A DNA stretch of 14,822 bases from JAAYJK01 sp964531295 (GTDB lineage: Bacteria > Bacillota > Syntrophomonadia > Syntrophomonadales > Syntrophomonadaceae). The stretch lies in the NCBI GenBank assembly GCA_964531295.1, contig CAZHHJ010000047.1, positions 1-14,822 on the forward strand. The letters are read 5' to 3'. Position numbers and translations under genes: made by a program. Positions 1 through 7,376 of the stretch are shown here, piece after piece. A model generated the notes under the pieces. The model did no database searches. It was not told the DNA's origin and worked only from the letters and a program-made list of their open reading frames with translations. Position 1 is the first letter of the stretch, and each line of letters starts with the position of its first letter.

Positions 1-163
1 GGGCCTCCAGTCGGGTTTCATAGCAGTAGCCATTAAATAACGAATCGATAAGGCTGCGGGATATTTCGCGATCAGCGTCCCAGAAACTGGACCCTGAGTT
101 TTGAGCCCAATAATGATATCCTGGTAAAGTCTGAGTGATCAGATGCTGTAATAATAAACATAT

Positions 164-192
164 TTTAGTGATACCATTTATGCTAGTATAAA
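164..192 (+). promoter_or_regulatory. Possible sigma-A promoter upstream of the antiporter
   Basis: TTTAGT (164-169) and TATAAA (187-192) are separated by 17 nt. The -10 box matches the consensus at 5 of 6 positions and the -35 box at 3 of 6. It would start a transcript near 199 with a long leader ahead of the antiporter gene at 444. The surroundings are AT-rich, so a chance match is quite possible. Confidence 0.28.
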
Positions 193-207
193 AATATATT
201 TTAGGGG

Positions 208-378
208 ATGGATATCAGACCAATCAGGGAAGAACCATCACCGGGTTTTAAAATACCCGATTCGGATCTGGTGATCGATGAAAAGTGGGGCGTGTTTGAA
301 CAGAATGCTGGAATACATCGGGACTGCAGGAAAGCAGGCTTAGCATCGCGCGGATCAATTTTGTCCGCTAGTAAATAA
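208..378 (+). CDS. Possible 56-aa small ORF
   Basis: An ATG-started frame of 56 codons begins MDIRPIREEP and ends in TAA. It is mixed hydrophilic, with no membrane segment, no signal peptide and no motif I recognise. Four G residues touch the ATG, leaving no normal Shine-Dalgarno spacing, which argues against efficient initiation. It lies between a possible promoter and the antiporter gene. It could be a small protein, a remnant, or chance. I do not recognise a family and rate it doubtful. Confidence 0.18.
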   Translation: MDIRPIREEPSPGFKIPDSDLVIDEKWGVFEQNAGIHRDCRKAGLASRGSILSASK

Positions 379-443
379 TCAGCCCCGTGCCGGGCAGAGC
401 CGGCCAAGATCTCATCTTTCCTGGGGCAAGAAAGTGAGTATAG

Positions 444-2447
444 ATGGAAGAAAATTTACTCCACGATATAGTCATAATATTCGGTATGGCGGTCATAGTA
501 CTGTTCATATGCTATCGGCTTAGAATACCGTCCCTGGTTGGTTTTCTCTTGACCGGTATACTGGCTGGCCCCTATGGTATAGGATTGGTAAAATCGCTTG
601 GTCAAGTGGAAGCGATAGCTGGGATCGGGGTTATATTCCTAATGTTCAGCATTGGTTTAGAATTTTCCTTTAAAAGCCTGATCAGTATCAAAAAGACCAT
701 CCTGCTGGGGGGGAGCATTCAGGTCGGCTTGACCATTCTATTAACCTTTATTATAGGTCGCATGATGGGCCTGCCTGCTAACCAGGCGGTATTTCTGGGC
801 TTTATCGTCTCTCTCAGTAGCACCGCTATTGTACTCAAACAGCTGGGGGAGAGACTGGAGATGGATACGCCTCAGGGCAAGACAGCCCTGGGTATTCTCA
901 TCTACCAGGATATTATAGTAGTAGCAATGATGTTATTTACCCCCTGGTTAGCTTCTGGGACTGCAGAAACAGGTTCCCTGTGGATGGTTTTAATCAAGGC
1001 GATCGTGCTAATAGTAATGATAGTGATTCTTTCCTTATACGTGCTTCCGCCTGTACTCTACCAAATTACCAGGACCCAGAGCCGGGAATTATTTATGTTA
1101 AGTATTATCGTGATATGCTTTTCTATTGCCTGGCTTACCTACAGCACCGGCCTTTCACTGGCCCTGGGGGCCTTCCTGGCCGGGCTGATTATTGCTGAAT
1201 CAGAATACAGCCATCAGGCTCTGGCCAGTATCATACCTTTTATAGACACCTTTACCAGCCTGTTTTTTGTGTCCATTGGTATGCTCTTAAGCCTGCAAAC
1301 GGCCTTCGCCCATCTGGGCACCATCATAATATTTACCCTGGCCATGCTGGCAATTAAAGGCCTGGTTGCCGCTCTAGCCTCGATAATCCTGGGATATCCC
1401 TTGAGAGTGGCGGTAATAGTTGGATTCACCCTCTGTCAGGTGGGGGAGTTTTCCTTTATACTTGCTCAGAGTGGCATAGGCAGTGCACTGCTGAGTGCTG
1501 AGCTATATCAGGGATTCTTGGCTGCCTCCATATTAACCATGATGCTGACCCCCTTCCTTATTGCAGTTGCTCCTTGGGTAGCGGCGCTGATATCCAAACT
1601 TCCTCTGCCGGAGAGACTGCTGAGCGGCAGATACCCCTGGACGGTTGATTTGGACGCTGATATTGAACAGGAAAATCATCTGGTCATCATCGGTTATGGT
1701 GTAAATGGGAGAAATTTATCCCGGGCCGCACTCTATGCCGGTATTCCATATGTGATATTGGAAATTAATGCTGAAACGGTGCGACAGGAACAGGGGAACG
1801 GCCAACCTATATATTTTGGGGATGCTACTCACGAGACGGTTTTAAACCATATCAGAGTTAAGGATGCCAGGGTCGTGGTAATCGCTATAAGTGATTCGAC
1901 TGCCCTACGCAGAATAACTTATATGGTTAGGAAATTAAACCCGCTTACCCATATAATAGTCCGTACCAGGCTGATAGCGGATATGGCCGATTTACATAAA
2001 CTGGGTGCCGATACCGTTATCCCTGAAGAATATGAAACCTCGGTAGAGATATTTGCCCGGGTATTGGATCAGTATATGGTGCCACGCAATGAAATAGAAG
2101 AATATGTTTCTCTGGTGCGCAGTGAAAATTATGAAATGTTAAGGGGTGTTTCAGCAGTGGGCCGCGACATAAACATGCTGAAACATTACCTGAGTGATAT
2201 GGAAGTGAAAAAAATCAGGGTTGAGCCAGCATCAGAAATAGCAGGCAAAACTCTCTCCGAGGCAGATTTTCGCAAGCGGCATGGAACTACCGTCCTGGCT
2301 ATAAATCGAGGTGAGGTTTATATACCTAATCCGGGTGCGGAAGAAATAATAACCGCCGGGGACTGTTTGATTATGATTGGAAGAGCTGATGAAATCAGAA
2401 GTGCAGCCAATATATTGATGAGTAAGGCAGGTGTTCCCGCGTCCTAG
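444..2447 (+). CDS. Kef/CPA2-type monovalent cation:proton antiporter with RCK domain
   Basis: This is an inner-membrane antiporter predicted to exchange K+ or Na+ for protons, with cytoplasmic nucleotide-dependent gating. Residues 1-385 form a polytopic domain of about 12-13 helices. Family marks are GVIFLMFSIGLEFS (62-75), SLSSTAIVLKQLGE (123-136), the transport motif QD at 155-156, GAFLAGLIIAESEY (242-255) and VGEFSFILAQSG (333-344). The QD pair is the Kef form of the CPA2 ion-binding motif. Residues 412-530 are an RCK/TrkA-N Rossmann fold with GYGVNG (417-422) and an acidic E440 closing strand 2, which favours NAD(H). Residues 588-655 are a TrkA-C domain. The length of 667 aa is normal for fused Kef-RCK proteins. 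GTGAG-like bases precede the ATG only loosely. No KefF/KefG-type ancillary gene is nearby, so glutathione-adduct control as in E. coli KefC should not be assumed. Confidence 0.92.
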   Translation: MEENLLHDIVIIFGMAVIVLFICYRLRIPSLVGFLLTGILAGPYGIGLVKSLGQVEAIAGIGVIFLMFSIGLEFSFKSLISIKKTILLGGSIQVGLTILLTFIIGRMMGLPANQAVFLGFIVSLSSTAIVLKQLGERLEMDTPQGKTALGILIYQDIIVVAMMLFTPWLASGTAETGSLWMVLIKAIVLIVMIVILSLYVLPPVLYQITRTQSRELFMLSIIVICFSIAWLTYSTGLSLALGAFLAGLIIAESEYSHQALASIIPFIDTFTSLFFVSIGMLLSLQTAFAHLGTIIIFTLAMLAIKGLVAALASIILGYPLRVAVIVGFTLCQVGEFSFILAQSGIGSALLSAELYQGFLAASILTMMLTPFLIAVAPWVAALISKLPLPERLLSGRYPWTVDLDADIEQENHLVIIGYGVNGRNLSRAALYAGIPYVILEINAETVRQEQGNGQPIYFGDATHETVLNHIRVKDARVVVIAISDSTALRRITYMVRKLNPLTHIIVRTRLIADMADLHKLGADTVIPEEYETSVEIFARVLDQYMVPRNEIEEYVSLVRSENYEMLRGVSAVGRDINMLKHYLSDMEVKKIRVEPASEIAGKTLSEADFRKRHGTTVLAINRGEVYIPNPGAEEIITAGDCLIMIGRADEIRSAANILMSKAGVPAS

Positions 2448-2478
2448 TTGTTAAAAAGCTTGTATACCAGATAAAAAA

Positions 2479-2510
2479 GTCTTACACTGTTCATGTAGAG
2501 CAGATAAGAC
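2479..2510 (+). terminator. Weak hairpin after the antiporter gene
   Basis: GTCTTA (2479-2484) and TAAGAC (2505-2510) can pair, with a further CTG/CAG pairing inside. Only CTGTTT follows, not a clean U tract, so termination would be partial at best. The hairpin lies 32 nt after the antiporter stop codon. Confidence 0.25.
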
Positions 2511-2570
2511 CTGTTTATGCGGGTAAAATGATTCGCACACAGCGTGCCAGTATTTCTATGAAAGTACGGG

Positions 2571-2584
2571 CTTTATTTATAAAG
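2571..2584. promoter_or_regulatory. Possible operator palindrome upstream of marR
   Basis: CTTTAT and ATAAAG flank a TT centre, about 50 nt before the MarR start codon. MarR dimers bind short palindromes of this kind and often repress their own gene. The site is AT-rich and short, so chance is a real alternative, and I could not place confident -35/-10 boxes around it. Confidence 0.2.
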
Positions 2585-2632
2585 AACATTTAATAACTAA
2601 AGTTTGGATCATTGGGAAAGGATTCTTTGTTT

Positions 2633-3061
2633 ATGAAATTAGAACAGTGCATTAACTTTGCGCTCACCAAGGCGCAACAGGCGGTACAACAACTTTTCAA
2701 GGCTGAACTGGCTCCTTTGGGAATAACCCCTGGCCAATATGCCATATTGAGTTGTCTGTGGGATGCAGATGGGCAAACGCCCCGGCAGCTGGCAGAACGT
2801 CTTTTGCTTGATAGTTCATCTGTTACCGGAATCCTGGATCGGGTAGAGCAGAAGGGCTTGATAAAAAGGCAGCCCTGTCCGCGGGACCGAAGGGCTTTAC
2901 AGGTGTTTTTAACCGGGAAAGGACGGGAATTGGAGCAACCTGTAAATCAAGCTATTATTAGGGCCAATAAAAAAGCCCTAGCAGCATTTGAAGAAGATGA
3001 TGCGCTGAATTTAAAAGAATATCTGCATAAACTTAACCCCGGAGATAATTTCAGGGGTTAA
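2633..3061 (+). CDS. MarR-family transcriptional regulator
   Basis: This is a 142-aa winged-helix repressor-type protein, the usual MarR length. The recognition region reads TPRQLAERLLLDSSSVTGIL, followed by the dimer/wing segment DRVEQKGLIKR and the characteristic RDRRALQVFLTGKG, where the wing carries the arginine pair. I chose ATG 2633 because GGGAAAGGA (2614-2622) lies about 10 nt upstream. An in-frame TTG at 2612 has no ribosome binding site. The regulator stands alone: the antiporter is 185 nt upstream on the same strand and the next gene converges from the other side. Its target is therefore unknown and might be itself or the antiporter. The final codons form one arm of a hairpin that spans the stop codon. 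Confidence 0.88.
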   Translation: MKLEQCINFALTKAQQAVQQLFKAELAPLGITPGQYAILSCLWDADGQTPRQLAERLLLDSSSVTGILDRVEQKGLIKRQPCPRDRRALQVFLTGKGRELEQPVNQAIIRANKKALAAFEEDDALNLKEYLHKLNPGDNFRG

Positions 3062-3085
3062 GTTTATGAGCGGGGATTCGCTTTT
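3026..3085. terminator. 15-bp hairpin across the marR stop codon, plus a small second hairpin
   Basis: CATAAACTTAACCCC (3026-3040) pairs perfectly with GGGGTTAAGTTTATG (3054-3068) over a 13-nt loop. The right arm contains the marR stop codon (3059-3061). A second short stem, AGCG (3069-3072) with CGCT (3079-3082), runs straight into TTT. It lies between two convergent genes, the place for a shared terminator. Neither strand has a long U tract after the large stem, so its terminator role is inferred from position and strength. Confidence 0.55.
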
Positions 3086-3098
3086 ATATATTCAAAAA

Positions 3099-3653
3099 TT
3101 ATTTGCCAAAGAGTTTGCCTACCTGCTTTTCGAACTCATAGAACATACAGGGCAGATATTTGTAGTTTTTGCGCAGGGTCTCCACTAGTCCTCTATAATA
3201 CCATTCCTGTTCCTGGCGGCCCCGATTAAAACGATTCCATATTTCTTCACCGCAAACTTCATATTCCTGTAGCGTAATGCGGATATTATTGAGTTTATCA
3301 ACTAGAGTGATCAGCCATACATCTCGGTCTACATCCTGCAGAGATTCCAGAGTCTGCCTCTTCCTTTCTTCCCAGGGCAGCGATTTATCTGGTTCTGAAC
3401 AAGCTTCCACTAGGGCGCGGACCCTATTACCAAAGAGCTCGTCCACTTCTTCCAGAGATACGCTGCTGTCCTCTACCACATCATGTAAGATCCCTGCTAT
3501 CACCGCATCGGTGGTAGCCCCGGCCGTAGCCAGAATAATGCCTACTGCCATAGGATGTGAAATATAAGGAATGTCCGTGCCTTTGCGAAACTGCCCGGCA
3601 TGTGCCCGGGCAGCCAGTTCACAAGCTCTTTCAATAAGAAAATCACGGTTCAT
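3099..3653 (-). CDS. HD-domain RelA/SpoT-type (p)ppGpp hydrolase-like protein
   Basis: This is a 184-aa single-domain protein resembling the hydrolase half of RelA/SpoT and the small alarmone hydrolases (MESH1 type). The expected metal ligands are present: H33 in YISHPMAVG, the HD pair H57-D58 in ILHDVVEDS, and D119 in LVDKLNNIR. The AHAGQFRKG segment (17-25) and E61-D62, which in the family lie around the Mn site and the hydrolytic water, are also intact. There is no synthetase, TGS or ACT domain, so it could only degrade alarmone, or another nucleotide-3'-diphosphate. The start ATG has GGGGG about 9 nt upstream. It lies 58 nt downstream of the universal stress protein gene with no terminator between, suggesting one transcript. 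The substrate is inferred from family resemblance only. Confidence 0.82.
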   Translation of the reverse strand: MNRDFLIERACELAARAHAGQFRKGTDIPYISHPMAVGIILATAGATTDAVIAGILHDVVEDSSVSLEEVDELFGNRVRALVEACSEPDKSLPWEERKRQTLESLQDVDRDVWLITLVDKLNNIRITLQEYEVCGEEIWNRFNRGRQEQEWYYRGLVETLRKNYKYLPCMFYEFEKQVGKLFGK

Positions 3654-3711
3654 AAGCGCAGCCCCCTATTTATTCAGTCCCTTTGCTATGATCAGCTAGC
3701 GTTATGAGTAG

Positions 3712-4155
3712 CTAATTATCCTTTACAATCATCACCGGACAGGGAGCTACTTTGGCTACCCGGTCGCTGACACTTCCCAGCAGTAAACCGGACACTGCTC
3801 CTAAACCACGGCTACCCATGACAATAAGATCACAAATACCGTCTCGGGCTTTGCTAATAATTACTGTAGAAGGTATTCCCCATTCTATTTCAGTTTTAAT
3901 TTCTACCGAGGTGGGACTAATAGCTTCCAGGGTTTCCGCCAGAAGTTTGTCTGCCCCGCTCTTCATACCCTCTAACATAGCATCGGTTATCATGGGCATG
4001 GATTGAGGATGACCCATGCTAAAAAGCTGGGAATGGTTAATCACATGCAAAAGAGTGATGTCGCTGTCGTGTTTTTGGGCTATTACTACGGCTTTGCGGG
4101 CAGCATTGGTGGAAAACACAGAACCGTCTACCGGGACTAAAATATGCTTGAACAT
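3712..4155 (-). CDS. Universal stress protein, UspA family
   Basis: This is a 147-aa single Usp domain, the standard length. It starts with the typical strand MFKHILVPVDGS, where D10 is the usual adenine/ribose contact. It carries the complete ATP-binding motif G-2x-G-9x-G(S/T) at 114-128 (GSRGLGAVSGLLLGS). It therefore belongs to the ATP-binding class of Usp proteins, which act as small cytoplasmic stress or energy sensors. The start is fixed by AAAGGAGG 7 nt before ATG 4155. An in-frame start 11 codons upstream lies before that site and is rejected. The HD hydrolase gene follows at 58 nt on the same strand. A terminator and then a -10 box lie upstream, so this gene probably begins a transcript. 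Confidence 0.93.
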   Translation of the reverse strand: MFKHILVPVDGSVFSTNAARKAVVIAQKHDSDITLLHVINHSQLFSMGHPQSMPMITDAMLEGMKSGADKLLAETLEAISPTSVEIKTEIEWGIPSTVIISKARDGICDLIVMGSRGLGAVSGLLLGSVSDRVAKVAPCPVMIVKDN

Positions 4156-4284
4156 AATATTCCTCCTTTGGTTATTGCTTAGATACAAATAACGAGCGGT
4201 TTTCGTTTATACACTTAAGAGTAAAAAACACCTGGCCAGATCAAACATCAGATTAAAACTGTGTTAGAAGAACTGCTTAGCCTT

Positions 4285-4313
4285 ATTATACTTTAGAATC
4301 AAGGATTTCCAAA
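4285..4313 (-). promoter_or_regulatory. Probable sigma-A promoter of the usp-HD transcript
   Basis: On the minus strand a perfect TATAAT (4290-4285) is preceded at 17 nt by TTTGGA (4313-4308), a poor -35 box. It lies just after the terminator of the upstream gene and about 130 nt before the usp start, giving a leader of roughly 120 nt. I see no riboswitch-like structure in that leader. Confidence 0.42.
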
Positions 4314-4325
4314 GAAGACCATTTG

Positions 4326-4353
4326 AAAAATAAAAACCCGCAAAGTTGCGGGT
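4326..4353 (-). terminator. Intrinsic terminator of the 92-aa protein gene
   Basis: Read on the minus strand, ACCCGCAA pairs with TTGCGGGT around a very short loop, and the stem runs into TTTTTATTTTT. This is a textbook rho-independent terminator. It lies 22 nt after the stop codon of the 92-aa gene and separates it from the usp-HD unit. Confidence 0.88.
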
Positions 4354-4375
4354 AATTGTTAAAGTGCGGATTAAA

Positions 4376-4654
4376 TTAGCCCTCGCTTTCCTGGCCATCC
4401 CTGGCCGCTATATTTCTGGCTCCAAAGTAATGATCCAGGAAATTATAAAGGTCTACCACCTGCCGGCCTTCCAGGGTCAAACAGGTAGGCTGGATGTAGG
4501 TACCATTTTCAGTAGTGCTTTCCACCGAGAATATTCTCAAAAGTAAATGCTCATCTTCCTCTGCATCATTACCGAAATATTTTAAAGCCGCTATAGTATC
4601 ATTACTCTTATCCAGACATTTGGTCATTACATCAAAAGTGTGAGACTTTTTCAT
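4376..4654 (-). CDS. Unrecognised 92-aa acidic protein
   Basis: I do not recognise this protein. It is soluble-looking and acidic, with a DAEEDEH cluster (30-36) and a C-terminal DGQESEG tail, and it has no signal peptide or membrane segment. Residues 36-47 (HLLLRIFSVEST) and 63-77 (GRQVVDLYNFLDHYF) look like a beta strand and an amphipathic helix, so a small alpha/beta fold is likely. It has two cysteines, 14 and 58, not in a metal-binding arrangement. That it is a real gene is well supported: GGGGAGGTG sits 6 nt before the ATG, and an intrinsic terminator follows the stop. It diverges from the PAS kinase gene across a 200-nt AT-rich region, so the two may be co-regulated. No function is claimed. 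Confidence 0.8.
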   Translation of the reverse strand: MKKSHTFDVMTKCLDKSNDTIAALKYFGNDAEEDEHLLLRIFSVESTTENGTYIQPTCLTLEGRQVVDLYNFLDHYFGARNIAARDGQESEG

Positions 4655-4739
4655 TTATGACACCTCCCCACTATATTTATTATATTTTAAGCATGAAAAA
4701 AACATTCCCCATATATTATTATCTGAGCCTACTTAACAA

Positions 4740-4768
4740 ATTATAACAAATTTTTCTGAAATTGTATG
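4740..4768 (-). promoter_or_regulatory. Possible promoter of the 92-aa protein gene
   Basis: On the minus strand TATAAT (4745-4740) is preceded at 17 nt by CATACA (4768-4763), a weak -35 box. A transcript would start near 4733, about 80 nt before the start codon. The whole 4655-4854 interval is AT-rich and must also hold the promoter of the divergent kinase gene, which I cannot place. Confidence 0.33.
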
Positions 4769-4854
4769 TTAAATTATGATTGGATAGCGTTTAGTTTATA
4801 AGCAAACTCGAATTATAGTAGTTTGATATCGTGTCTAGAAAGGGCGATGAAACA

Positions 4855-5997
4855 TTGAGCAAATATAAAGCCGAGTATGAATTAATAAGCAATATCGATA
4901 AAATTACGGCCGAAAATATACGCTTGAAAAAAAGGTTAAACCAGCTGGAAGCCCTGAATCTGTCGAAAGATCGTTATCAAAGGATAGTGGAAGCCCAGAC
5001 TGAACTTATTTGCAGATGCTTACCTGATGGCACCGTAAATTACACCAACCCAGCTTTCTGCAAGTATTTTGGCTTAGAAGGAGATAGCGAGGGGCAAGAA
5101 AAATTTATGGCCGTTATCTCTGATAAAGATGAGCAATATGTGCAACACTTCATCCAATCACTTAATAAGGAACATCCGGTCAAAAGTTATCAACACTGGG
5201 TTTGCAGGGCTGACGGAAGATATCGTTTAGTGCATTGGATTAACAGTGCTATATTACATGAGGATAAAGTGGTGGAAATTCAGTCAGTGGGCCGTGACGT
5301 TACTGATATCAAGATTATGGAAAAAGAAATGCTGCGCCTATCCCAGATGAATCTGGTCGGAGTAATTGCTGCCAGCTTGGGTCATGAGATCAGGAATCCC
5401 ATGACAACAGTGCATGGAATGCTGCAAATGTTGCAAATGAACGATGTTCACCAGGGGAGCACAGAGTACTTTGATCTCATGCTTAAGGAATTGGATCAGG
5501 CCAATGCCATCATAAGCGAATTTCTCTTGTTAGCCAAAGATAGATATATAGAGCTTGAACCTGAAAACCTGAGCACCATTCTTATAAACCTGCTGCCTCT
5601 TATGCGAAGCAGTGCTTCACCGCAGGAAAAACGAATAGAGGTTGAACTAGGACCGACCCAAGCATTTATGGTTGATCCCCAAGAAATACGTCATCTTATA
5701 TTGAATCTGGTTCAGAATGGTCTGGACGCGATGCAGGCTACAGGGACTATAACCATAAGGACCTATATGGAAAGTAATTCGGTAGCGGTGCTAGCGGTTC
5801 AGGATGAAGGACATGGTATCGATGATGATATAGCTCCCATGATCAGCGTGCCTTTTTATTCCAGCAAGGAAAATGGAACTGGCCTGGGGCTGTCGGTTTG
5901 CTATGGAATAGCGGAGCGACATAGTGCAGTAATCACTTATAAGACCGATACCGGGGGGACCACCTTTTATGTTCGTTTCCCAGTCATTGGGGATTGA
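4855..5997 (+). CDS. Soluble PAS-domain sensor histidine kinase, orphan
   Basis: This is a cytoplasmic two-component sensor kinase. Counting from the longer GTG 4831 start (388 aa), an N-terminal heptad-like helix (15-45) leads to a PAS domain (47-160) ending in GRDVTDIK. A HisKA domain follows with H185 in SLGHEIRNP, then a HATPase_c domain: N box HLILNLVQNGLDAM (288-301, N292/N296), D325 in DEGHG, F box PFYSSKENG and G2 GTGLGLS (349-355). All catalytic residues are intact. There is no transmembrane segment, and no response regulator is adjacent. This layout is that of Bacillota sporulation kinases feeding Spo0F/Spo0A, so a phosphorelay role is plausible but inferred. I prefer TTG 4855, which has AAAGGG about 10 nt upstream. 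GTG 4831 has no ribosome binding site. Confidence 0.88.
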   Translation: MSKYKAEYELISNIDKITAENIRLKKRLNQLEALNLSKDRYQRIVEAQTELICRCLPDGTVNYTNPAFCKYFGLEGDSEGQEKFMAVISDKDEQYVQHFIQSLNKEHPVKSYQHWVCRADGRYRLVHWINSAILHEDKVVEIQSVGRDVTDIKIMEKEMLRLSQMNLVGVIAASLGHEIRNPMTTVHGMLQMLQMNDVHQGSTEYFDLMLKELDQANAIISEFLLLAKDRYIELEPENLSTILINLLPLMRSSASPQEKRIEVELGPTQAFMVDPQEIRHLILNLVQNGLDAMQATGTITIRTYMESNSVAVLAVQDEGHGIDDDIAPMISVPFYSSKENGTGLGLSVCYGIAERHSAVITYKTDTGGTTFYVRFPVIGD

Positions 5998-6008
5998 AAA
6001 GATAATAA

Positions 6009-7376
6009 CTAATCATTTTCCAGCTGCATTCTGCGCTGATTCAGATCTAATTTGCGTAATGCGCTAAAAAGTACGATGGCAGTTAAGATTGATGCGGTCG
6101 CATCAGAGACCGGGGAGGAAAGCCAGATTCCGTTTAAGTGGAAGAAATGCGGGAAAATCAAGAGCATGGGTATGAGTAGAATCACCTGGCGTAAGAGATT
6201 CAGGAACATGGAAATAAGACCCTTGCCAATAGCCTGGAAGAAATTGGCGCTGATAATCTGGAAACCGATAACTGGCAGGGCTAACAAGAAGATTCTTATA
6301 CCATGTATGCCGATTTGAAGGAGTTCTTTGTCTGAGGTAAATGATTCCATAATGGGCAGGGCAAAAACTTGGATTACTATGAATCCCATCGTTACGATGA
6401 ATGTAGCGTAGATGATAGCCAGGCGAAGAGATTCCTTCATCCGGTCATACTTTCCTGCCCCATAGTTAAAACCAATAATAGGCTGTACACCCTGGCTAAT
6501 ACCTATTACCGGCATAAGAATGAACATAGTTATAGAATAAATTATGCCAAAAGCGCCGATCGCTGCATCTCCTCCATAATGGGCCAGACCCTGGTTATAA
6601 AGAATTATTATCACACTGGAAACCAACTGCATTGAAAAGGGCGCCATGCCCACACTTAAGATATCCATAATTATATGACGGCGCAGGCGGAGGTTTTTGA
6701 GTTTAAGCCGGATAACACTGGCGGGACCTAGAAAATGGCGAATAACCAATGCGGCCGAAACAGCCTGGGAGATAACTGTCGCCACAGCAGTTCCAGGCAT
6801 TCCATACCCCAAAATATAGACGAAGATAAAATCTAAAACAACGTTTAGGCCTGCGTTAATCAGCATGATATTCATAGAAATACGTGGATTACCCTCAGAA
6901 CGGATGGTGGACCCCAAACCAAAGCCTATGTGCTGAAAAACCGATCCGAACAAGATGATGCTGATAAACTGCCGCCCATAAGGCAGTATATCAGCACTGG
7001 CCCCAAAGGCGGTTAGGAGATAATCCAGGCCAAGCAGTAATACTGCCGAAAGTACCAGCGCAATAATGAGGAGCAGGGAAAGTGCATTACCCAGAATATG
7101 CTCAGCTTCCTCTTGCTTCTCTTGGCCCAGGCGAATGGAGATCATGGCCCCGGCACCAATACCCACCAGCATACCGAAAGCCATGATGATTAAAGAAATG
7201 GGCATGGTAACTGCCATCCCTGCAATAGCATCTGCTCCTACCACGTTACCTACGAATAAACGGTTTATTATCATATACATTGAATTGCCTAGCATGCCAA
7301 TGATAGCCGGGAGGGAAAACTGCCAGAGTAGGTGACTGATTTTTTTATTGCCTAATTCAAGGGCTCTTTCATCCAT
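6009..7376 (-). CDS. MATE-family multidrug exporter, MepA-like
   Basis: This is a 455-aa inner-membrane protein of about 12 helices, the normal MATE size, predicted to export cationic drugs or metabolites using a Na+ or H+ gradient. The two six-helix halves are visible. The first opens with FSLPAIIGMLGNSMYMIINR and FVGNVVGADAIAGMAVTMPI. The helix 5 loop reads STIRSEGNPRISM, followed by LINAGLNVVLDFIFVYILG, close to the MepA pattern. The second half opens with ILSVGMAPFSMQLVSSV and contains QGVQPIIGFNYGAGK. The start ATG has AAGGAA about 9 nt upstream. Its stop codon faces that of the kinase gene with only 11 nt between, and no clear terminator lies between them. No local regulator is dedicated to it. 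The substrate cannot be told from sequence. Confidence 0.9.
   Translation of the reverse strand: MDERALELGNKKISHLLWQFSLPAIIGMLGNSMYMIINRLFVGNVVGADAIAGMAVTMPISLIIMAFGMLVGIGAGAMISIRLGQEKQEEAEHILGNALSLLLIIALVLSAVLLLGLDYLLTAFGASADILPYGRQFISIILFGSVFQHIGFGLGSTIRSEGNPRISMNIMLINAGLNVVLDFIFVYILGYGMPGTAVATVISQAVSAALVIRHFLGPASVIRLKLKNLRLRRHIIMDILSVGMAPFSMQLVSSVIIILYNQGLAHYGGDAAIGAFGIIYSITMFILMPVIGISQGVQPIIGFNYGAGKYDRMKESLRLAIIYATFIVTMGFIVIQVFALPIMESFTSDKELLQIGIHGIRIFLLALPVIGFQIISANFFQAIGKGLISMFLNLLRQVILLIPMLLIFPHFFHLNGIWLSSPVSDATASILTAIVLFSALRKLDLNQRRMQLEND

Larger units (their letters stand above)
1..443. other. Leader region without a convincing gene
   Basis: Nothing here can be called as a firm gene. 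On the minus strand the frame from 214 down to 2 has no stop and its distal half reads protein-like, but it contains no ATG, GTG or TTG. A second minus frame has an ATG at 33-31 without a ribosome binding site. On the plus strand a short frame ending in TAA near position 38 could be the tail of a gene outside the window. The stretch 238-280 holds nested inverted repeats, including CGGGT and ACCCG flanking an AT-rich loop. The region may hold remnants of decayed genes, which I cannot resolve from this sequence. Confidence 0.5.

Noticed and set aside
4156..4188. Longer N-terminus for the universal stress protein starting at 4188
   Set aside because: The extra 11 codons lie across and upstream of a perfect AAAGGAGG site placed for ATG 4155, and Usp proteins start at the MFKHILVPVDGS strand.
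4189..4284. Possible riboswitch or attenuator in the usp leader (CTGGCCAGG followed by a T run)
   Set aside because: The palindrome has no loop and too few base pairs for a terminator stem, and I see no alternative pairing or known aptamer pattern.
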